From Zea mays (Eukaryota; Streptophyta; Magnoliopsida; Poales; Poaceae): a stretch of 64,000 nt of DNA. The notes below the pieces were generated by a model. It made no database searches and had not been told where the DNA came from. It saw only the letters and a program-made list of their open reading frames with translations. This document shows positions 24,101-34,492 of this stretch, piece by piece. The stretch lies in assembly GCF_902167145.1 (NCBI RefSeq), contig NC_050096.1, positions 294,636,200 to 294,700,199 on the forward strand. The letters are read 5' to 3'. A program made the position numbers and the translations under genes. Each line of letters opens with the position of its first letter. The first letter of the stretch is position 1.

Positions 24101-24645
24101 AATTCAATTTGTCATATGCATTGCATCGCAGGTGATGATGTTACTTTTGTTCTACTACTTAATTGGGTTGGTATTTACTTATACTTAGTAACTGCTAATA
24201 AAATTTTGACCAACTTTAAAAGCAATGCTCAGCTCTAACCATCCTCTTTGGTAAGCCTTACACTTCACGTGAGCTCCCACCTTTGGCGAGTTCATGCACA
24301 TTATTCCCCACAACTTGTTGAGCGATGAACGTATGTGAGCTCACTCTTGCTGTCTCACACCCCCACAGGTCAAGAACAGGTACCACAGGATGAGGCGCAT
24401 GGAGGATGCTCTGACGAGTTCGTGAGAGGTCTAGGTCGTCGTATCCCAGTCAACTTTGGGTTGCTGGACCGTTGTCTCCTTATAATGTAATTATTTATTT
24501 ATTTTGTATAGAACTCTTGTTATTTAGTAAAGATGTGACATTCGATCCTGTGCCATGATTCATCATATGTGTGAGACTTGGTCCTAGCATACCTAGTGAT
24601 TATGTTCGCGCCCGGGCTTTGGACCCCTAAAACCCGGGTGTGACA
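21169..24645. mobile_element. Solo LTR, Xilon-Diguus-like (3477 bp)
   Basis: Runs from TGTAACACCC to GGGTGTGACA with a perfect TSD and no internal region. It shares order and sequence with the split solo LTR 14895-17872/59472-59974, including a GC-rich island (about 21700-22700) between AT-rich arms. Small reading frames inside it are not conserved between the two copies and are not reported. It interrupts the Zeon-like antisense gene. Confidence 0.92.
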
Positions 24646-26806
24646 TGTCTGCAGCCTTCGGAGGTCGGGGAAAGAAGAGACTAAACAGAGTTTTTGACGC
24701 CATTGGCTTCGTTTACCCCGACTATCGCTACTCACTGTGGGGGCAGGGGAAAAAGAGGAAAGCTGCTACTTCGGCCACCCCAGATGAGCCTGTGCTGAAG
24801 GGGAAAAAAGTTGAAGGTTCTAACTCACCGGCCGCGTTACATCGAACCGACCGTGATACCTGAGTTTGGCGAAGGGACCTCTTCGGCTGCCAAAACAAAA
24901 GAAATTGTTCCTCCTGCGTAGAGGACTGAAGAGCCGGCTATAATGCCAAAGTTACCTTCAGTTGAGCTTGTTGAAACAAAGGCTGACAAAGATAAAGCTG
25001 AAGGGTCAAAAATTGAAGAAGTAGCAAAAATGCCAGAGAATTTGAGCCCTTGAACAGTGGCAACAGTGCCGAAGACACAAAAGAATTCTACCACAACTCC
25101 TAAGAGGAGAAGGATGGCAAATGTGCTAGATGTTGTGTTAGAAATAGCAAAAACCTTGAGTTCTACTCCAAGAAAAATTGCCGAAGCTTCGAAGGCACAA
25201 CCCTAAGCTAAAACAAAGCAGGCAGAAGTCGAGGCTATAACAATTCAAGCTAAAACTGAAGCTGGGCCTTCAGAGCCCGTTGAGACAGAGCCTGTCGTAA
25301 TTGAAGAAAAGGCGACAGAGCAAATTGCGTTTGAAAAGGTTGAAGCTCTTGCTCCGGAAGCTTCAAAGGAAAGCATTGATTACATCATTTGTCATGCTTC
25401 GGGAAAGGGACTTTCTCAAGAAGAAAAACTAGAAGCGCTACACTATGCCCAAAAATTGAAATATTTGAAGGGGGCATTAGTGTTTAATGGCAGTGGGGAA
25501 GAAGATTTTTTGTACTGTCTCCCGGATAATAAAGAAATATCCATTTGCCGGGAGATAGGTAGAAGCATCAGATTCCCGACGCTAGAAGACGGTCTTTCGA
25601 TCTTATCGAAGGATGAGCTTGCTGACAGCTTAGCGTATAATAGCATAAAGGTATAAAAGCTAATTTTGTATTTTAAAAACGAAATATTTCATTTGCTTAT
25701 ACTTAAATCTGTCCTCCTCTTGCAGGGCTTAATTCTTAGCAATGCGCTTAGGGCTCAGAAAAACATTGAAGATGAAGGATACACGATGGCTCTGAACAAC
25801 CTTCGTTCAGAGGTAATTGAATTAAGAAATGAAGGTCTTGAAAAAGACAAAATCTTGATTTCATTGGTAAACAAAGTGAAAGAAGATGAAGCTAGCTTCA
25901 AGGCTCAAGCCGAAATCCAAAAGAATGAAATCGAAGACCTTCAGAAACAGTTGGCAGAAGCCAAAGAAAAATGCGCTCTCGCAGAAGCTAAACGAGAGAT
26001 CAGCGATTATCGAAAAACCATTTAGAGAAAACAGTTGAAAAACTTCGCGCATCCAAGGAAAGATGCTTCGAAAAAATCCTTGGGCTGCGTGGAGAAGATA
26101 AAAGCTAGCTTCGCCAACGTGGGCACCTATTCTAATGAAGATAACTTCATACGAGGCAACCCTAAAGGTGTTATTGAATGGATAAGTGGAGAGACCGAAG
26201 CTTTTGAAGAAATTTTAAGTGATCGTGGGGATGTCTGTGCGTTCTCTGGTGCAAGGGGAATTTCAGCCATCCTGGAGAAGGCGGGATGCGACCATGTCAA
26301 GACCCTGGCCCAGGCCGAAGCTGTCTTCTCCGGGATGATACAAAGGATCCCTCAGCTGAAGCAAGTTTAATGGGCGGGAAATTTTATAATGATATCTGGG
26401 TAAATGGTGGCCGAGAGATGGCTCATGAAATTATGAAGAAAAGTGAAAAAGACATTCATGACGCCCGATTACAAGCAAAACAACCTGAAAAAGCTGCAGA
26501 GCGCGAGAGACGCATAGGTATTGTTTCGCGGCATCTAGCTTCGGTATTTGTTTTTGTGGCTTTGGACTGATTAATTTTAATTATTTAATTTTTTCACTGT
26601 AGCTGAATTATCTCTGCCACCTGAGCCGTTCGATCCCCTGGCTGATCCAGAAACGAAGGAAGCACTGGAGATCATCAATATGGCCGAAACTATTATTGAC
26701 AAAGTCATTAACAAATTGCTAAATGAAGTTGCGGAGAAGATCCTGAAAGAGGACTAGTACTTATTGTAAAAACATTTTCAGATGGTCAATGTAGCTTTGT
26801 TGTAAC

Positions 26807-26842
26807 AAAACTATAATATTCGGTGTGTATATTGCGGATAAG
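26807..26842. other. TSD AAACT and filler at the truncated Flip-like 5' LTR
   Basis: AAACT (26808-26812) matches AAACT at 48303-48307 after the 3' LTR. Between it and recognisable LTR at about 26843 lie some 30 bases that do not match the LTR start. Part of them, ATTGCGGATAAGGCG, repeats LTR sequence found about 65 bases further on, so it looks like templated filler. Confidence 0.65.
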
Positions 26843-27552
26843 GCGGCGGGCGGAGCCTAATGTAAGGCCTCTGGGCCGCGCGGCGCTGCATTTATTGCGG
26901 ATAAGGCGCGCCGCGTGTCTATTCCACTGGCAGGTGATGTGCCGCCTCGTCATTTAATGAGCCCTGCCACTCCACTGGCAGGAGATGTGCCATCTCAGCA
27001 TTTAATGTGCCCTGTCCACTCCACTGACGGGCGGCAACCAGGCCATCCTGCAGGCGACGTGTCTGTCCATTCCGTTGGCAGGCAGTACGCCCGTGCTGCG
27101 GCATACACTATGCTCATCATCACTCGTACGTTGCCAGTGAAGCTTTCACTGCACGTCGATACTACGTAGGCTGCGGATATCCGGGCGCAAGGACATTGCA
27201 CTGGCAACCAGCATTAGTTGCTCCAAGTATTACATCTGTTATGTCCCTGGCCCGCATGTCGGGGCTCAGCATCCTTGTACGTGCCCCCCTTTAGCTATAA
27301 AGGGGGAGGCACGCAACGTTACAGACTCAGACACACTTAGACCCAGCTCAGGCTCACAAGTTCATACAAGCTCTATACATCACACAATGGAGTAGGGTGT
27401 TACGCTCCGGTGGCTCGAACCACTCTAAATCCTTATGTGTGCTTGTGTTCTCCCCATTTTCCAACTAACAGGCAAAACGCTTAGCCCCCTCCTCATCTAA
27501 GGATTTAGGACGGGTGCATTCCACCACCCGGCCGGAGATTTCCTCTCCGACA
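26843..27552 (+). repeat. Flip-like 5' LTR, truncated (about 710 bp of 1173)
   Basis: Matches 47597-48302 of the 3' LTR with roughly 44 differences, and ends TCCTCTCCGACA. The first 460 or so bases of U3 are absent. TATAAAGG at 27296-27303 is the promoter TATA box. Confidence 0.85.
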
Positions 27553-27554
27553 TT

Positions 27555-27572
27555 TGGCGCGCCAGGTAGGGG
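27555..27572 (+). other. Flip-like primer-binding site
   Basis: TGGCGCGCCAGGTAGGGG starts two bases after the LTR end and is identical to the Huck PBS at 2609-2626. Confidence 0.8.
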
Positions 27573-27612
27573 GCTTGGAATTAGGTTTTTGCTTGTTCTT
27601 CTGCTCAACACC

Positions 27613-29093
27613 ATGGTCCACATCGTTGAGCACCATGATTTCTTGCTCGAGGACTTCGTGGTGGAAGAAGCGGCTGCCTATTCCACACCGCGGGCCACCA
27701 ACCTCCCTGCGCCTGGTGCGACCACTGCTGTGCACTCTGCGCAGCAGCACACTCCCACGCAAACGTCCAGGGCATCTAGGGTTGTGCCTGGGGCGCTGTC
27801 AGCGGCCAGAGAGTTGTTGTGCCACCCTCCTAGCTCCACGGCCTCCCCGGGGGCCATGAAGCAGTGGCGCGACGACATCGATCGCCTGCTCTGCATGGCG
27901 CACTCTGGATCAACCAGGCCAAGGCCTCGGTCATCCCGGCGCCAACACGAGGCGTCGGCATCAGTGCGCTTTCCCTCGGTGAGGGCCACACCGACTGAGG
28001 ACCTGTGGGTGGAGCTCAACCGCCGCCGAGCGGGCGAGGACGCCCCAGTCTCTATGGAGAAGTCTAACGACCTACGGGCGGAACTCAACCATAGGCGTGC
28101 GGGCGGGGATGCCCGCGTCTCTCTGGAGAGGGCGCGTGTGCGCCGACAAAACATCGAGGGCCGCAACCTCGACTATGACTTCGCTGCGGTTGCACCGCAG
28201 AACCCAACGGGCGCCCGGATTCAGACGGGTGTCCCATTGGCCGGCGTGGGCTGCGCCGCGCTGGCAGATCACCTCCGCGCGGTGACCTGGCCATCCAAGT
28301 TCCGGCCACACCTGCCGGAGAAGTACGATGGTACGACAAATCCGTCGGAATTCTTGCAGGTTTACGTCACCGCCATTACGGTAGCCGGTGGAGACACCAC
28401 CGTAATGGCGACATACTTCCATGTTGCCTTGTCCGGGCCAGCCCAGACTTGGCTCATGAACCTTTCCCCAGGATCGATCTACTCTTGGGAAGAGCTCTGC
28501 GCGCGGTTCACGGCAAACTTTGCCAGTGCTTACCAGTAGCATGGCGTGGAGGCTCACCTCCACGCAGTGAGGCAGGAGCCCGGGGAAACTCTCTGTGCCT
28601 TCATCTCCCGCTTCACCAAGGTATGGGGCACCATACCTCGTATATCAGATGCTTCCATCATCAATGATTTCCACCAGGGGGTACATGATGAAAAGATGTT
28701 GGAGAAGTTAGCCACGCACGACGTGGAAACTGTCTCCACTCTCTTCACTCTGGCCGACAAGTGCGTCATTGCTGCCGAGGGCCGTGCATGGCACTCGGCA
28801 CCACAAACCAGAGTCACCCAGATGGGAGGCTCCGGAGCCGTTGCCCAGGATGACAAAAAGAAGAAGAAGAACCGCGGCCATGAGAAGCTGTGGTCTATCG
28901 CTCTGATTGTCGCAACCGCGACTGGGGGCCGGAGCAAGCGCAACAAGCGCCCCCGGCCACAGGGAGGCAACAACGGCTCGTGCCATGTGCACCCCAATGC
29001 TTGCCACAGCGCCTCGGAGTGCCATGAGACCATCAAGCGAGCGACGCAAACAGTCGTCCAAGGACGGCTCCCCACCCCGTTGCCGGCCTGGTA
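27613..29093 (+). pseudogene. Flip-like gag (one amber codon)
   Basis: The ATG at 27613 opens a frame running past the PBS region. The N-terminal half is low-complexity and arginine-rich, with two copies of an E-L-N-R/H-R-R-A-G motif at about 28012 and 28081. The core gag segment runs from about 28285 (WPSKFRPHLPEKYDGTTNP) to 28770, with the typical ETLCAFISRFTKVWGTIP. TAG at 28537-28539 interrupts the core; the frame continues unchanged after it to 29091-29093, through a lysine-rich tract (KKKKKN) and a cysteine/histidine-containing tail. Gag packages the RNA. The next frame (protease) overlaps the end in a different register, which may be a decay frameshift or a native arrangement. Confidence 0.82.
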
Positions 29094-30012
29094 AGGAAAG
29101 GTCCAACGACGGTGAGGTGGCCGCGGGAGAACGAGAACTCAGGTATCAGTCACCCGAGGGGGACCTCAAGGATGTCTTCACTGGAGATTCTGACTCTGGG
29201 GATGACAACGACCGCCACAAGAAGCTATACGTCATGTACGGCGGGAGCTGGGAGCTCACCTCCTGCAGGAATGTCAAGTCCCTGCGCCGCGAGGTCCTAT
29301 CAGCGACTCCGGGGGTCCCGAAGGCTGCTCTACATCAACGGTGGAGGAGCACCACCATCTCCTTCGGGGCATCCGACTGCCCCGACAACATGGCAGGGGC
29401 CGGTGTGCTACCACTCATCACCGCCCCTGTCATTGCCAATATGCGGCTGCATCATGTGTTGATTGACGGCGGGGCAGGCCTCAACGTCATCAGCCATGCT
29501 GCATTCAAACAGTTGCAGATCCCGGGGTTTCGTCTGGGACCCTCTCGCCCATTCTCCGGAGTGGGCCTACAGCTGGTGTATCCCCTTGGGAGCATCGCTC
29601 TCCTGGTTACATTCGGGACCGAGGAGAACTTCCGCACGGAGAACGTCGTGTTCGACGTCGCGGAGGTTAACCTCCCCTTCAACGCCATCATCGGCAGGCC
29701 GGCCCTATACCGGTTCATGGTCATTGCCCATTACGGGTATTTGGTCCTCAAGATGTCGTCTCCAACCAGGGTCCTCAACGTGCGGGGCGACCGCGCCGCC
29801 GCGCTTGCGGCCATAGAGAAGCTGCACGCCCTGGCGGCAGAGACTGCTCGCCCGGACAACGGAGGGGGAACCCCTCAACCCTTGGTACCAAGGCACTCCC
29901 CAAGGTGCCAAAGGTGCAGCCATCCGGGGCAGACGATGTCCCCGCTAAAGCCATCCGGCTTACTGCGGATTCCACCCAGACTACTCGCATTGCGGGAGAT
30001 CTGGGTGAAAAA
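29094..30012 (+). pseudogene. Flip-like aspartic protease region (disabled)
   Basis: The frame is open from 28907 to 30103 in the register used here. The protease active site reads VLIDGGAGLNVIS (about 29455-29493), again with DGG, and the second conserved motif NAIIGRPALYRFM follows at about 29681. A frame change near 29920 separates it from RT, and a TAG lies at about 30013 in the RT register. The protease would process the polyprotein. Confidence 0.78.
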
Positions 30013-31108
30013 TAGGAACTCGCGCTCGTCGCCTTCCTCCAGGCAAATGCCAACGTGTTCGCATGGGAGCCGTCGCAGATGCCTGGGATCCCCAGGGAGG
30101 TGATCGAGCACCATCTGAAGATCAACCCCGGCGCCAGGCCAGTGAGTCAGAAACCTCGCAGGCAGTCTGTTGAACGGCAGGACTTCATCCGAAAGAAGGT
30201 CCGGAAGCTGCTAGACGCTGGCTTCATCGAAGAGGTTCGTCACCCAGTGTGGCTGGCCAACCCAGTCATCGTCCCCAAGGCGAATGGGAAGCTTCAGATG
30301 TGCATCGGCTACACCAGCCTGAATAAGGCCTGTCCCAAGGACCCGTATCCACTTCCACGTATAGATCAAATCGTGGATTCTACCTCCGGGTGCGAACTAT
30401 TGTCATTCTTAGATGCTTACTCTGGTTTCCATCAAATCCAGATGTCTAGGGAAGATAGGAAGCATACCGCTTTTGTAACAGTGGATGGGCTTTACTGCTA
30501 TATTGTTATGCCTTACGGTCTGAAAAACGCCTTGCCAACATTTGTGCGGGCGATGAGTAAGACTTTCGGGGACCTAATTAGGGACAAAGTGGAAGTCTAC
30601 GTCGATGACATCGTGGTCAAGACTAAGAGAGGGTCGACCCTAGTGGAAGACTTAACCCTGGTCTTCGACAAGCTGCGGGCAACCCACACAAAGCTGAACC
30701 CGGACAAATGCGTCTTTGGTGTCTCCGCTGGGAAGTTGCTGGGGTTCCTGGTTTTGTACCGGGGCATTGAAGCAAACCCGGAGAAGATCAAAGCGATCGA
30801 GGCGATGAGGCATTCGGCCCGTATCAAGGACGTCCAGAAGCTTACGGGGTCATTAGCCGCCCTTAGTCACTTCATTTCGAGGTTGGCTGAGAGGGTGCTG
30901 CCTTTCTTCAAGTTGTTGCGGAAGTCTGGGCCCTTCTCTTGGACTGAAGAGGTGGAACAAGCCTTTCGGGAGTTGAAGCAGCACCTGGTGTCCCTACCAA
31001 TAATGGTAGCTCCGGAACCAGCGGAGCCGCTATATTTATACATCGCGGCGGTCGCGGACGCGGTGAGCATGGTGCTGGTCGTCGAAAGGACGGCACCAAA
31101 AGGCTAGG
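30013..31108 (+). pseudogene. Flip-like reverse transcriptase and first RNase H start
   Basis: Open for about 350 codons from 30055. RT motifs in order are VPKANGKLQMCIGYT (a G replaces the usual D of CVDY), LNKACPKDPYPLP, LSFLDAYSGFHQIQM, MPYGLKNALPTFVRAM and the catalytic YVDDIVVKT (about 30598-30624). The connection reads LNPDKCVFGV and GIEANPEKI. RNase H begins near 30990. TAG at 31106 interrupts it. RT is well preserved relative to the rest of the element. Confidence 0.87.
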
Positions 31109-31841
31109 AGCCTGAGGACTCGGGACTGGCTACGGAGGTCCGGACCGTTCAGAGGCCGGTCTACTACGTCAGCGAGGTCCTTCACAAGGCGAAAACCAGG
31201 TATCTTGAGACGCACAAACTCCTCTATGCTGTGCTGGTCGCGTCCAGGAAGCTGCGCCATTATTTCCAGGCACATAGGGTTGTGGTGGTGACCTCCTTTC
31301 CGTTAAGGGCCATTCTCCACAACTCTAACGCCACAGACAACATCACCAAGTGGGCTACGGAGGTCGCTGAGTTCCAGCTGGACTTCCAACCTTGCCACGC
31401 CATCAAGAGCCATGTCCTGGCTGACTTCATCGTAGAGTGGACGCCTCCCCCAAGCGTCCCTGGGGTCCAGATCCCGATTCGGACCCCACACCTGCGGAGC
31501 CCAGGGGTCTGGTCTTCATCGAGTCCCACTAGTCACTCTACTTCAACGGATCCGCCCGCCAACAAGTTGGTGGGGCCAGGGTGATCCTCATTGATCCAAG
31601 CGGAGACCAAGTGAAGTACATGGTGCACCTTGAGTTCAAGGCCACTAATAACATGGCAGAATGCGAGGCACTGATCTTCGGCTTGTCGGCGGCCCTATCC
31701 TTGGGGATCCGCCAACTCCTGGTGAAGGGAGACTCCCAGCTGATCATCAAACAAGTCCGCGGGGAGTGTAGCTACAACGAGCCCAGGCTCGCAGCCTACC
31801 TTCTTCACGTGAGGAAGCTGGAGAAAGACTTCACAGCCTGA
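31109..31841 (+). pseudogene. Flip-like RNase H plus second (archaeal-type) RNase H
   Basis: The first RNase H continues (YYVSEVLHKAKTRYLETHKL, then VTSFPLRAILHNS) to about 31440. After a proline-rich linker with a one-base frameshift near 31540-31585 comes a second RNase H: FKATNNMAECEALIFGL (about 31636) with its catalytic glutamate, and KGDSQLIIKQVRGE (about 31726) with a catalytic aspartate. Tat-lineage elements are known to have gained this extra archaeal-type RNase H. The TGA at 31839 interrupts the frame before the integrase. Confidence 0.8.
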
Positions 31842-32119
31842 AACTGCAACATGTTCCTTGGGCCGACAACTCGGCGGCATATGACCTCTCCGTGAAGGCA
31901 TCAACTTGGGCACCCGTGCCCGAGGGCGTCTTCGAAAGACGGCTGCTGAGACCCACCGCCCAACCTACCGAACTGGGCGAAGGGGGCGAGACTAGCCCCT
32001 CGAAGCGAGCGGTCCCGATGGCGTCCCAAAACCCACCAAAGACTGTGTGTGCCACAAGGGGGCCTGCCAGCCTCTTAGCGCCATAGCCAATATCTCATAG
32101 TGGTCCCGATGCATGGATC

Positions 32120-33313
32120 TCCGAGATCCGGGACTACCTGAAGGAGAAAATCCTTCCTGAAGACCATGTGTCCGTAGAGCGCATAGTGCGGTTGGCTAAG
32201 CGCTACATGGTGGTGGAAGGGGATCTCTACCGCCGCGGCGCCAACGACATTCACATGTGGTGCATTACCCGGGAGGAGGGTCGTGAGTTGCTCACGGAGA
32301 TCCATGGAGGAGAGTGCGGAAGTCATTCATCATCCCGCACACTGGTCAGTAAGGCCTTTCGGTATGGCTTCTACTGACCAACCGCTCTCCAGGATGCAGC
32401 TGAGATGGTAAAGTCCTGCAAGGCGTGCCAATTCCACGCAAAGCAGATACACACACCAGTTCATGCTCTGCAAATGATTCTGCCCTCCTGGCCATTCGGC
32501 GTATGGGGGGTGGATATCCTGGGACCATTTCCCAGGGCCATTGGCGGGTACCGGTACCTCTTCGTCGCCATCGACAAGTTCACCAAGTGGCCAGAGGCCA
32601 CCCCTGTGGTCAACATCACCTAGGGTGCTGCTGTCGCCTTCCTCAATTCCATCGTCTATAGATTTGGGGTCCCAAGCCGTATCATTACAGACAACGGAAC
32701 CCAATTTACAAGTCGGATCTTCCAGGAGTATTGCGAGGGCATTGGCACCCAGCTCTGCTTCACGTCCGTGGCTCATCCCAGGAGTAACAGCTAAGTGGAA
32801 AGGGCAAATGCAGAGATCCTCAGGGGACTCGAGACGCGCACCTACGACTGCTTGAAGAAGCATGGTGCAAATTGGGTCAGTGAGCTTCCGTCCGTGCTAT
32901 GGGGAAACCGGACAACACCTAGCCGAGCTAAAGCCTGTCTTCCCCCGGAAATCATCATGGGCTCCCCATGGGTCCAGGCTTTCAATGAGTCTATGCAGGG
33001 ACAACTGCGGCGTCAAGACATGGACTTCATCGACGAGCGTAGATGGCAAGCGGCAATCCGAAATGCGCGGTACAACCAAGCGCTCAGGTGCTACCACCAA
33101 CGGTTCATGCATAGTAGGGAGCTCGGGGTCGGGGACCTAGTCCTGAGGCGAGTACTGAACCGAGAAGGGCTCCATAAACTCTCCCCCAGCTGGGAAGGAC
33201 CCTTCAAGGTGACAGAAGTATGCCGACCCGGGTGTGTCCGCCTTGCCACAACTGAAGGAGAGCCTTTGCCCAATCCCTGGAACATAGAGCACCTCCGTAT
33301 GTTCTTCCCATAA
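32120..33313 (+). pseudogene. Flip-like integrase (three nonsense codons)
   Basis: One frame with stops at 32376 (TGA for TGG), 32621 (TAG) and 32792 (TAA for CAA). The zinc finger histidines and cysteines are at HGGECGSH (about 32305) and CKACQFH (about 32417). The catalytic residues are in VDILGP (about 32510), TDNGTQF (about 32686) and VERANAE (about 32795). The C-terminal domain with WEGPFKV is intact to TAA at 33311-33313. All three stops fit C-to-T or G-to-A changes. The protein would have carried out integration. Confidence 0.87.
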
Positions 33314-34276
33314 AAGCAAAGCTGGGGAATTCAGATTCCTTCCTTTGTAACTAGGTAGCGCATATATGTACGCCAGCCCGGTGTGGTCCGCCCTCATAAA
33401 CCCGGTCTATTGGTTTACACTCATGAATATCAAGTTATGAAGAGAGGATTACTCCCCCCCCAGATTTGCTTTGTGATGGTTTATTTTGCTTAAGTTTACA
33501 ACCATTATTTTTATCCCACCCATATGGTTTCCCCCATTCCTGGTATATTGACATCCGCATTGAGTAGCCAGGTCATGTAGCCTGGGGGCCAGTCCAAGAG
33601 AACGAATAATTGTCTCCTAGGATGGTCCGGAGTCGTGCGACCGCTTAGCTTGGTCCCATACCCAAAGCCCGCACGCTTCACCACTCGGTGATGGGTATCC
33701 TAGTATTTGGAACTATAGTACTGTGGGTCCAGAGGCCTGGGGTCCGGTTCTAAAGAAAGGACACTCGTCTCCTGGGGAGGTCCGAAGCTATGTAGCCTGG
33801 TCCCGTACCGTAAGCCTACACACTCCACCACCCTGCGACGAGTACCCTAGTATTTGGAGCCGTGATCCAGGGGGTCCGGACACACGGGTTGGCTTCCCAG
33901 TCTAAATCATACAGGTCCTGTTGCGTAAATCAAAGGATAAAAGACACCAGTTAGTGGGTCCTATGGGTGTGCTACCAAAACTTCCTAGCTAAGGTTGTGT
34001 GCAGGTCCGGGTCCCAGTCGAGATTACCTCCTAGGGATCAGGTCACCAATTCTTTCTTAAATATACTGGCATCCAGCCTCGACAAGTCGAGCCTACATCC
34101 CAGGGGGGCCAAGTACCAGGGAAGAAGTTGGCAACGACGCACACAGCAAAGGGAAAGTAGCATGCAGATAAGTTTTAATATTGCTTGATAAGTAGTACTT
34201 AAAAGTATCTTACAAAATCAAAATATATTACAAGCCGCTTCCCAGCGGGACCCTTGCTTTCTCCCCGCAGATCCGA
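33314..34276 (+). other. Flip-like spacer with a diverged tandem repeat
   Basis: No coding potential was found between integrase and the antisense gene. From about 33590 to 33880 two units of roughly 150 bp repeat: each has GGTCCGGA or GGTCCGAAGC, TAGC, TGGTCCC, a CACTCCACCA-like box and TACCCTAGTATTTGGA or a variant. Part of a third unit may precede (about 33545-33600). Confidence 0.65.
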
Positions 34277-34487
34277 CTACTCATCATCAGCGGGATCCCG
34301 CTGGAAGCGCTCGGCCACCACATCTACAGCATCTTGTACGCTCCCCCAGGCAGCATCTTCGGCGTCGGCCACCGGACCTACGATCATCGGCTCCAAGGAG
34401 ATGGCCGGGTCGTGGCTCTGGAAGCACGTCAGAATGTACTCTATTACCGCCCGACAGAGACTACTGCCCTCAGCCTCCAGGCGGGAG

Positions 34488-34492
34488 CCAAT
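34488..34492. repeat. TSD CCAAT of the Opie-like insertion (left copy)
   Basis: CCAAT precedes TGAAAG and recurs at 43880-43884 after TTTCA. Confidence 0.94.

Larger units (their letters stand above)
18856..26757 (+). pseudogene. Antisense accessory gene of the Zeon-like element, exons broken by two solo LTRs
   Basis: The gene runs opposite to gag. Its start ATG at 18856 gives MSQDKKVAAEMKLTEEEK; a one-base shift near 18935 moves into the frame open from 18914. The globular part (FFKARLRFPLSKFVVELL, then HQITLEAIIRMGIFV) resembles the domain I know as 'putative gypsy type transposon' (Pfam Transposase_28). TAG at 19361 stands for an expected TGG. A Ji-like solo LTR interrupts at 19615, and a second solo LTR at 21169. 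The rest is charged, with further in-frame stops around 24920-25205, then a helical coiled-coil segment (25741-26025) and an acidic C-terminus ending TAG at 26755-26757. Two short introns are visible at 25651-25725 and about 26518-26602. The function of this gene family is not known to me. Confidence 0.72.
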
